From contig NZ_FNGV01000016.1 of NCBI RefSeq assembly GCF_900103215.1, positions 62,001-126,000 on the forward strand: a DNA stretch of 64,000 bases, in the 5' to 3' direction. A program made the translations under genes and the position numbers. The DNA is from Kriegella aquimaris. GTDB taxonomy: Bacteria > Bacteroidota > Bacteroidia > Flavobacteriales > Flavobacteriaceae. The notes beneath the pieces were generated by a model, which saw only the letters and a list, made by a program, of their open reading frames with translations, had not been told where the DNA came from and searched no databases. Below are positions 55,539-62,058 of this stretch, piece by piece (within the stretch, counting starts at the first letter, position 1; each line of letters begins with the position of its first letter).

Positions 55539-56408
55539 TTAATTCCTTTGCTGTTGCAAACTCGTTTGAAAACTGAAATCATATTCTGAAACGTTAATGT
55601 GCAAGGGTTCTTTTTCCAATGCTACACAGGTCATTTTTGCACTTTGCTTGGGTTTTCTTTTATTCTTAAAATCAATTTCCATCATAAGGCTGTTATCACC
55701 GATTCTTTCAAGCCATTTGGGGTCAAAGCCCTTGGGCAGTTGTTTGGCATTGTTGCCACTATACATGTTGTCGAAACTTACCGGGGTATCGAAGGCCACG
55801 TACATGGTAGTAAGGGCATCTTCATTTTCTATTTGAAAACCCTGACAGGTAAAACCCAAAATTTGTTTCGTTCCTATTTCCTTGAAATCATAATCCTCCA
55901 TATTAGACTCTTTAGACACCGCGCCAGTTATGTCAGGATTTGACATGACCGTGCCGGTCTTTTTTCCTCCATTATCCATCAAGATCGTGGTAGTCGAAAG
56001 TGTCGGGTCCATAATCATCAGCATATTCCCCATAGGTGTACGACCTTGTGACATCTCCGGTTTGCTCCCGAAAGCTCCACCATTTTCCGACAAGACATAA
56101 TGCATTTTAATATCTCCTTTTGAATGCGACATTTGCAGCGTATAGCGCCATTTGAATTCGTACGAACTTGGCAAGGTCGAGGGGTCGACCTGCCGGCCTC
56201 CCATGCCCATGGTGCTTAGGTCCATATCGAACAAGTTGTCAAGTGCCTTGTCGGTCTTTTCGGTGGCTTTTTGTTCTGTTTTTTTTAACACCGCCCGTTC
56301 AGCAGCTTTTTCTGCACTCTTGGTTACCTTTTTCCAGAATTGGGCTTGTGTGTTTATTCCTATAAATAAGAAAAGCAATAGTAGAATAGTAGTCTTTATC
56401 GTTTTCAT
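55539..56408 (-). CDS. DUF4412 domain secreted protein
   Basis: This protein of 289 residues has a signal peptide ending at INTQAQ. A helical, charged segment follows (FWKKVTKSAEKAAERAV to DKALDNLFDM). From ~80 onward comes a beta-rich DUF4412-type domain: YEFKWRYTLQMSHSKGDIKMHY, GNMLMIMDPTLSTTTILMDNGGKK, EIGTKQILGFTCQGFQIEN and TMYVAFDTPVSFDN. The family is a lipid-carrier-like beta domain of unknown role. It is the first gene of the minus-strand block of exported proteins; the following gene (55485) is broken. Confidence 0.8.
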   Translation of the reverse strand: MKTIKTTILLLLFLFIGINTQAQFWKKVTKSAEKAAERAVLKKTEQKATEKTDKALDNLFDMDLSTMGMGGRQVDPSTLPSSYEFKWRYTLQMSHSKGDIKMHYVLSENGGAFGSKPEMSQGRTPMGNMLMIMDPTLSTTTILMDNGGKKTGTVMSNPDITGAVSKESNMEDYDFKEIGTKQILGFTCQGFQIENEDALTTMYVAFDTPVSFDNMYSGNNAKQLPKGFDPKWLERIGDNSLMMEIDFKNKRKPKQSAKMTCVALEKEPLHINVSEYDFSFQTSLQQQRN

Positions 56409-57101
56409 AATACCGAGCTTTTAATGATTGTTCACCTATTTGTACCCATATTTCCAAAAGGTCAACACACCTATCTTAAAAATTTTATATTTAGGGTATG
56501 TCACCCTCCAAAAGACACTGGTACCAATAAGCGATGCGCAACTTATTTCTCAATTAAAACAGCTGGACAGAAATGAAGGGATATATCTGATTTTTTGGAC
56601 TCTAGTTTTGAAAAATGCTGAGATTCCTCATCCAAAATCAGGGCATAAAAATCGTTTTCTTCATTGGTAATTATTTTAGGGATCTGCCCAAAGTAGCGGA
56701 GTGGACTTTCATAAGAAAGTCAAGCAAGTTTTTAATTAAAAGAATATTTTCTGAAGGATTAGCAGCGATTTTTGAAAATTGGTGTGAATTAGGCAACAAG
56801 CCACACTAATTTGATAAATAGATTATAGTAGGAGACATCAGAAGATGTTTTCAGCATGGAAAATAGTTTCAGAATACTACGTATTCGAGGATCGAAAGGA
56901 ATCAATAGAGAAGTAATTTGTTGTACCACTTTCATAAAAAAAGGCTTCCATAAAACTAAAAGCCCTATAAACATTGGTGGCACTAGGGTCACCACAGTTA
57001 ATCCTAGTGCCATCAATGTTTCCAATTCAAAACCATGCAGAGCGCTACGAGTTTTTCTATTTATTCCAAGGCCAAAGAAGTTTGGCTTCATTATAAATTA
57101 A
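56409..57101. other. Intergenic region left of the integrase site
   Basis: These are 693 bases without a convincing gene. A 100-codon minus-strand frame (56789-57091) contains one hydrophobic stretch, but it runs through the inverted repeat at 56970-57020, has no ribosome site and resembles nothing I know. A 7-bp hairpin GACTTTC/GAAAGTC sits near 56707. The segment is the DNA downstream of the truncated tRNA-Arg and its terminator. Confidence 0.4.
56970..57020. repeat. 18-bp inverted repeat built from a tRNA 3'-end sequence
   Basis: Arms 56970-56987 and 57003-57020 are reverse complements at 17 of 18 positions, with a 15-base spacer. Bases 57000-57015 are identical, in inverted orientation, to the 16 bases at 57138-57153, the 3' end of the truncated tRNA-Arg. 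This is therefore tRNA-derived and could be an old recombination footprint. Confidence 0.65.
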
Positions 57102-57127
57102 AAAACCACACCAAATGGTGTGGTTTT
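57102..57127 (-). terminator. Terminator of the truncated tRNA-Arg
   Basis: Twelve-base arms 57102-57113 and 57116-57127 are perfectly complementary (AAAACCACACCA and its partner) and end in a T run on the minus strand. It lies 11 bases downstream of the tRNA 3' end at 57138, the expected place for a tRNA terminator. Confidence 0.75.
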
Positions 57128-57137
57128 GAGAGTGTAG

Positions 57138-57180
57138 TGATGGCACTAGGATTCGAACCTAGGACCGCCTGCTTAGAAGA
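57138..57180 (-). tRNA. 3' half of tRNA-Arg(TCT), probable attachment site
   Basis: On the minus strand the sequence runs from the anticodon loop CTTCTAA through the anticodon-stem 3' side GCAGG, a variable loop, the T arm (CTAGG-TTCGAAT-CCTAG) and the acceptor 3' strand TGCCATC plus discriminator A. The expected 5' half (a CCTGC stem, D arm and GATGGCA acceptor) is missing: bases upstream of the anticodon loop do not pair. Tyrosine recombinases commonly cross over inside a tRNA 3' half, and one is encoded 146 bases away. The intact tRNA should then be at the other junction, outside this window. No CCA is encoded. Confidence 0.75.
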
Positions 57181-57222
57181 CGTCGGATTATTGATTTCAT
57201 ACAGTCTAAAAAAGATTTAAAT

Positions 57223-57307
57223 ACGTTGATTATCAACGTTTTATATTATACATGAATTCATATAAACCCATATGATACTCAATTTTGAGTGCAAATTGAG
57301 TGCAAAT
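57223..57307. repeat. Dyads and tandem 11-bp repeat between attachment site and integrase
   Basis: Three compact repeats occur here. They are a perfect 8-bp dyad ACGTTGAT/ATCAACGT around one base (57223-57239), a perfect ACTCAA-TT-TTGAGT dyad (57277-57290), and two abutting copies of TGAGTGCAAAT (57286-57296 and 57297-57307). They sit directly upstream of the integrase ATG at 57326, where arm-type binding sites or an autoregulatory operator would be expected. Confidence 0.55.
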
Positions 57308-57325
57308 TTTTCGTATCTTCAATTT

Positions 57326-58540
57326 ATGAAAACTAACATCACGCTCTCCGTTGATACAAGGCGCAAACGAAAGGACGGAATGTGCCCGATAATTTTTAGA
57401 TTAAGCCATCATCGAAAAACAATTGCCATCGCAACTGGTTTGGCCGTACCACCCGAGTACTGGAATCAAAAGAACCGTGAGGTCAAAAGAACCTATAATG
57501 GTGTGTCGTCCGTCGCACGATTAAATAATCTTCTTGTCAAGAAAAAAACAGAATTGAGGGACGGTATTAATGAATTGGAGGAAAATGGGCAGTTAAAAGG
57601 ATTAAGCATAACAGAACTTAAATACCGGTTGACCAAGCCGACCATCACGATTTCCTTTTTTGATTTTACCGAACAATTGATAAGTGAAATGGAGGAGGCG
57701 AATCGCTTTGGCAACGCTAAGGCCTATAGATGCGCTCTCGGCGCATTGAAGAATTTTAATAAAAAAGAGTTTCTCCGGTTCGAAGAGATGACCTACACCT
57801 ATCTCAAACGATTTGAAACTGCGCATTTAAAAAAGGGAAATAGTATAAACGGGTTATCCATGTATATGAGAACGTTTAGGGCCATCTATAATAAAGCCAT
57901 TCATCAGGGGGCAGTATCTGCGGATTCTTATCCATTTAAGAAATACAAGATAAAATCGGAGCCAACAGCAAAACGGGCAATTAGCAAGGATAAAATCAAG
58001 CGTATTTTGGATTTAAAATTGGATTACGCCTCTCCATTGTTCAACGCTAGGAACTATTTTTTGTGTTCCTACCTCATGAACGGTATTTCTTTTATTGATA
58101 TGGCATTTTTAAAAGTGGATAATATCATAGATGGACGCATCCAGTACCGCAGACAAAAAACCGCCAGACACTACGATATCAAGGTGACTCCACAGTTATC
58201 ATCGATTATGGACTATTATTTGATAGGTAAGGACAAAACGGCCCATATTTTCCCGATCATAAAGCGCAAAGATCTGCAAGATCAATTTAACGATGTACAA
58301 TGGGAAAGGAAGCGATATAACAAGCGTCTAAAAGAGATTGCTCTGTTATGCGATATTGAAGAAAATTTGACCAGCTATGTAAGCCGCCATTCTATGGCAA
58401 CGAATCTTATCCTCAATGATGTTCCCATAAATGCACTGAGCAAAATGCTGGGGCACAGTAAACTTCAGACCACAGAAATATACATCAAAAACCTACCAAC
58501 TCATATCATGGATGAATATCAGGAGAGGTTGGAAATTTAG
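57326..58540 (+). CDS. Tyrosine recombinase/integrase, Bacteroidota type
   Basis: This recombinase of 404 residues (ATG 57326; an ATG 18 codons upstream is also open) starts with an arm-DNA-binding domain (NITLSVDTRRKRKDGMCPI). A SAM-like core-binding domain lies at ~100-210. The catalytic domain (~215-400) has KTARHYDIKV, SYVSRHSMATNL (the Arg of the HxxR block) and the active Tyr in TEIYIKN. At the place of the first catalytic Arg (usually RGM or RGI) it reads LMNGISFIDMAFL, so Asn replaces Arg, as in some Bacteroidota subgroups. It would insert an element into a tRNA gene; flanking tRNA remnants support this. No other mobile-element gene is visible beside it. Confidence 0.9.
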   Translation: MKTNITLSVDTRRKRKDGMCPIIFRLSHHRKTIAIATGLAVPPEYWNQKNREVKRTYNGVSSVARLNNLLVKKKTELRDGINELEENGQLKGLSITELKYRLTKPTITISFFDFTEQLISEMEEANRFGNAKAYRCALGALKNFNKKEFLRFEEMTYTYLKRFETAHLKKGNSINGLSMYMRTFRAIYNKAIHQGAVSADSYPFKKYKIKSEPTAKRAISKDKIKRILDLKLDYASPLFNARNYFLCSYLMNGISFIDMAFLKVDNIIDGRIQYRRQKTARHYDIKVTPQLSSIMDYYLIGKDKTAHIFPIIKRKDLQDQFNDVQWERKRYNKRLKEIALLCDIEENLTSYVSRHSMATNLILNDVPINALSKMLGHSKLQTTEIYIKNLPTHIMDEYQERLEI

Positions 58541-58574
58541 GATTTAGTGTGCATGAAGCCACAATTGACCCTGT

Positions 58575-58656
58575 GGTCCAATGCCGAACGGTGTCAGAGT
58601 TAGCGCCTTTCTGAAAGTTACTTTGCACGTCGCGGATTAGAGTCCCGTCCGGACCG
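58575..58656 (+). pseudogene. Decayed tRNA-like gene (tRNA-Asp-type acceptor)
   Basis: This is an 82-base segment with a 5' acceptor strand GGTCC followed by AA and a 3' strand CCGGACC, giving 5 of 7 acceptor pairs. The T arm reads GTCGCGGATTAGAGTCCCGT, close to a normal GCGGG-TTCGAGT-CCCGT arm. The D and anticodon arms no longer fold, and no anticodon can be read. The acceptor and T arm resemble flavobacterial tRNA-Asp as I remember it. A terminator-like hairpin follows at 58668. Confidence 0.5.
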
Positions 58657-58667
58657 CAAACGAGCAA

Positions 58668-58691
58668 AGGCCTTCGAGTAACCGAGGGCCT
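58668..58691 (+). terminator. Hairpin after the decayed tRNA-like gene
   Basis: Nine pairs form between 58668-58676 (AGGCCTTCG) and 58683-58691 (CGAGGGCCT), one of them a G-T wobble, with a 6-base loop. Only a weak T-rich stretch follows. The place, 11 bases after the tRNA-like segment, fits a former tRNA terminator. Confidence 0.5.
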
Positions 58692-58759
58692 GTTATAATT
58701 TCTTGTGGTATGCGGATTGCACGCAATTTAGACGTTGCTTTTCATATAATCAGGGAGAT

Positions 58760-58844
58760 AAATACATAATGGAATTTGCAGACACGCCGAACTTTGGTTT
58801 TAATGCCGCAAGGTGTGAGAGTTCGAGTCTTTCCGTCTGTACCA
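58760..58844 (+). pseudogene. Decayed full-length tRNA-Leu (85 bases, CCA encoded)
   Basis: The length equals that of a tRNA-Leu including CCA. The D arm (GGAATTTGCAGACACGCC), the long variable arm (TGCCGCAAGGTGT), the T arm (GAGAG-TTCGAGT-CTTTC) and CGTCTGTACCA are recognisable. The 5' acceptor strand reads AAATACA where ACAGACG would be needed, leaving 4 of 7 pairs. The anticodon stem 3' side reads TTTAA where TTCGG is expected, and the loop CTTTGGT no longer gives a Leu anticodon. Most differences are G to A or C to T, a decay pattern. A strong terminator follows 4 bases later. Confidence 0.6.
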
Positions 58845-58848
58845 AGGG

Positions 58849-58880
58849 AAAAGCCGACTTTTTAAATGTCGGCTTTTTTT
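58849..58880 (+). terminator. Strong rho-independent terminator after the decayed tRNA-Leu
   Basis: The 10-base arms AAAAGCCGAC (58849-58858) and GTCGGCTTTT (58868-58877) pair perfectly around a 9-base loop and end in a T run up to 58880. It is positioned for the tRNA-Leu-like gene directly upstream. Confidence 0.85.
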
Positions 58881-59014
58881 GATTCGGTAAAACAATGTTA
58901 ATACAAATGAGCTTTTTACTCTATTCTCCAAAGAACCTTTGCTGTATTTAGCTAATCGATTAATCATTTTATAAATATTATATTTAGTACTGGTATTATA
59001 TAATCGGATATTGA

Positions 59015-61819
59015 ATGGTCTGCAAAATTTTAAATCTGTTATTTCTTTTTCTTTCAATTGGGCTTCTTTCTCAAGAACTACCTCCAGTCCAAAATTATAG
59101 CCCAATCGATTATGGAGCTGAAAACCAAAATTGGTCGGTTTCCCAATCCGATAACAAACACATTTATGTGGCGAACAACGGTGGATTACTTGAATTTGAT
59201 GGGAGTAAATGGAAATTATACCCTTCTCCTAACGGAACATATATAAGATCTGTCGAGGTGATTGGCGCACGTATCTATACGGGCAGTTATATGGAGTTTG
59301 GATACTGGAAAAAGAACGAATTCGGTAATCTGGAATACTTTTCCGTATCCTCAAAAATTCAGAACCGACTCGTAGAGGATGAACACTTTTGGAATATATC
59401 GGAATTCAAGGATTGGGTGTTATTTCAATCTTTAGATCGCATATATATTTATAATACAATTGATGAATCATTTGAAATGCTTGATGCCAAAACTACGAAG
59501 GCTGAGATTCTCAAAGTTGGAAACAGTATTTACTTTCAAAAGATAAATGAAGGGATTTTTACCATTGAAAATGGGAAGTCCGTATTGGTCTCTGATAATT
59601 CCATCCTTAAGAAGGATATTGTAGTTGGGGCTTTTTCTATAGATGAAAGCACTTTATTGGTCACTGAGCTAGGTGAGTTTTATTTTTTGGATACCCATGG
59701 TCTTCGCAGATGGAACATCACGGCAGACGATGAGCTGGCATCGGTAAAGGTATATAGCAGTATTCAATTAAACGATAATTCCTTTGTTTTAGGAACGATT
59801 GCAAACGGAATTTATCATATTGACAAAAACGGAGATTTAGCTGCCCATATAAATCAAGAAAGAGGCTTGAACAATAATACGGTCCTATCTCTTTTTCAAG
59901 ATGTCGATCATAATCTTTGGCTAGGTTTAGACAACGGTATGAGCGTCATAAACTTAGATTCGCCCTTCAAAGAGTATATTGATCAGGTCGGAAGAATAGG
60001 TGTGGTATACTCTTCAAATTTATTCAATGGTTTTAAATACTTAGGTACAAATCAGGGCTTGTTCGTCAAAAGAGAGAATGAAGAAGGTGTTTATAAACTT
60101 GTTAAACATACTGAAGGGCAGGTATGGGTATTAAAAAATATTGGTGGCACACTTTTTTGCGGGCATAATTCTGGAACTTTTGTAGTAAACGAAGATGTGG
60201 CAGAGCAAATTTCAGACCTCCCCGGAACATGGGATATTAAGCAGCTTGAATCTAACAATAATTTATTGCTCCAAGGAAATTATAAGGGGTTGAGTGTTCT
60301 TGAACGCACAAATGGCCAATGGCAATTTCGCAACAAAATAGAAGGATTTGAGAGCTCTAGCAGGTTTTTCGAGTTTGTAGATAGGCAACATATTCTCGTG
60401 AACCATGAATACAAAGGCATTTTTGATTTAAAAGTGGATACTGATTTTAAGAAAGTGTTGTCCGTTAAACAGAAGAACTCAAAAGGCACGGGGTCGAGTT
60501 TGATTAAATTTAATGGCGAAATAGTATATACGACGGTCAATGGAGTTTTTAAATTCGATATGGAAAGGCAAGATTTCGTATCTGACGTTCTTTTAACCGC
60601 TAAGCTTTTTAATGCTGATGAGCATATTATTGGGGTGCTTACCCCGAATGATGATACTGGAAAACTTTGGGGCTTTACCGATAGCAACATTATATATCTG
60701 GCACCTGGGCAATTCAATAACAAACTTGTAGCAAATAGAATTCCGATACCAAAATCCTTCAGAAATAGTATGGGGGTATTTGGGTTTGAATCTATAACCC
60801 ATCTGAAAGATGATTTGTACCTAATAGGTATTTCTAACGGGTATATTACCCTGGATTTGAAAAAGTTAAAGACGCAGGAATATCATATCTCAATAAATTC
60901 GGTCTCAAAAGAGTTTTATGATGCCCCTAAAATAGCAGAAAAAGTTGTTGGTAATAACGAGTTCAACTATTCAGAGAACAATTTGAACTTCGGTTTTAGT
61001 GTTCCCGAGTTCGATAAATTTACCGAGGTTTATTATCAACATCAACTGAACGGAATTTATGATGAGTGGAGCATTTGGTCAACGGCGGCCGAAGTTTCTT
61101 TTAAAAATTTACCTTACGGTGATTATATATTTAAAGTCAGGGCAAAGGCAGGCAATACCTTTACCGATAATATTGCTTCATTTGAATTTACGATTGCAAG
61201 ACCATGGTATATATCCAATTTGGCAATTCTTCTCTATGTTATTTCCATAACCTTGATAACGGTCCTAATTCATAAATTGTATAAAACGTATTACAAGAAA
61301 CAACAAGATTTGTTGTTGAAGGAAAACAAAAAAAGGCTCAAGCGTAAAAAACTAAAGACGCAAAAGAAAATAGTTCAAATTAAGAATGAGAAACTGCAAA
61401 GTGAAATAAAAAGTAAGAATAGGGAACTTGCCGTGTCGACCATGAGCCTTATTAAAAAGAACGAATTTCTAAATGCGATCAAAGAACAATTAAAGGAGAG
61501 CAAAGATAATCCGAAAATAAAATCCGTAATACGAACAATAGACCGTAACATTAACAACGCAGACGATTGGAAACTCTTTGAAGAGGCCTTTAACAATGCA
61601 GACAAAGACTTTTTAAAGAAAGTGAAAACATTGCACCCCGAACTGACCCCCAACGATTTGCGCTTATGTGCATACTTGAGGCTCAATCTATCTTCCAAAG
61701 AAATAGCTCCGTTACTCAATATTTCTAGCCGCAGTGTAGAAGTAAAACGGTATCGACTTCGAAAAAAAATGGCCTTATCGCACGAAAATAACCTTACCGA
61801 TTACATTTTTAACCTTTAG
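59015..61819 (+). CDS. Membrane-spanning LuxR-type regulator with beta-propeller sensor and Y_Y_Y domain
   Basis: This is a one-component sensor of 934 residues. The signal peptide ends near LLSQE. An extracytoplasmic two-propeller region (~25-640) has Reg_prop-like blades (HIYVANNGGLLEFDGSKW, LNNNTVLSLFQDVDHNLWLG). A triple-tyrosine domain lies at ~660-735 (YQHQLNGIYDEWSIWS, LPYGDYIFKVRAKAG) and a transmembrane helix at ~742-764 (ISNLAILLYVISITLITVLI). A Lys/Glu-rich coiled coil follows. A C-terminal LuxR helix-turn-helix contains LTPNDLRLCAYLRLNLSSKEIA and SSRSVEVKRYRLRKKM. No histidine kinase is present, so the signal passes straight to DNA. It probably controls the SusC gene 239 bases downstream. 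Confidence 0.92.
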   Translation: MVCKILNLLFLFLSIGLLSQELPPVQNYSPIDYGAENQNWSVSQSDNKHIYVANNGGLLEFDGSKWKLYPSPNGTYIRSVEVIGARIYTGSYMEFGYWKKNEFGNLEYFSVSSKIQNRLVEDEHFWNISEFKDWVLFQSLDRIYIYNTIDESFEMLDAKTTKAEILKVGNSIYFQKINEGIFTIENGKSVLVSDNSILKKDIVVGAFSIDESTLLVTELGEFYFLDTHGLRRWNITADDELASVKVYSSIQLNDNSFVLGTIANGIYHIDKNGDLAAHINQERGLNNNTVLSLFQDVDHNLWLGLDNGMSVINLDSPFKEYIDQVGRIGVVYSSNLFNGFKYLGTNQGLFVKRENEEGVYKLVKHTEGQVWVLKNIGGTLFCGHNSGTFVVNEDVAEQISDLPGTWDIKQLESNNNLLLQGNYKGLSVLERTNGQWQFRNKIEGFESSSRFFEFVDRQHILVNHEYKGIFDLKVDTDFKKVLSVKQKNSKGTGSSLIKFNGEIVYTTVNGVFKFDMERQDFVSDVLLTAKLFNADEHIIGVLTPNDDTGKLWGFTDSNIIYLAPGQFNNKLVANRIPIPKSFRNSMGVFGFESITHLKDDLYLIGISNGYITLDLKKLKTQEYHISINSVSKEFYDAPKIAEKVVGNNEFNYSENNLNFGFSVPEFDKFTEVYYQHQLNGIYDEWSIWSTAAEVSFKNLPYGDYIFKVRAKAGNTFTDNIASFEFTIARPWYISNLAILLYVISITLITVLIHKLYKTYYKKQQDLLLKENKKRLKRKKLKTQKKIVQIKNEKLQSEIKSKNRELAVSTMSLIKKNEFLNAIKEQLKESKDNPKIKSVIRTIDRNINNADDWKLFEEAFNNADKDFLKKVKTLHPELTPNDLRLCAYLRLNLSSKEIAPLLNISSRSVEVKRYRLRKKMALSHENNLTDYIFNL

Positions 61820-62058
61820 AAGGCACAACACAACCTCATTTTACCACAACATCACCCATACAAAGCGAGTTTTCATAATCTTTTGCTAAGGCTGAAGCAC
61901 TCTTTATAAGATTGCGAAAGCCTTAATATTTTAAGCCTTTTACAACGATTCTTCAGTTTACCCTACATTTTTTTACAAGATGTATATTTTTTGTTGGGGT
62001 GTTCTTTTTGGATTGCGGCCAACTAAAAAATACATTGTGACTTCAAAACATACTACAA

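Noticed and set aside
56789-57091. A 100-codon minus-strand frame with one hydrophobic stretch
   Set aside because: It runs through the tRNA-derived inverted repeat, lacks a ribosome site and has no recognisable motif; I treat it as chance.
58575-58613. Similarity to a 5S rRNA core (CCAATGCCGAAC ... AGTTAGCGCC)
   Set aside because: Only a short stretch matches, and the acceptor pairing with the tRNA-like 3' end at 58650-58656 explains the segment better.
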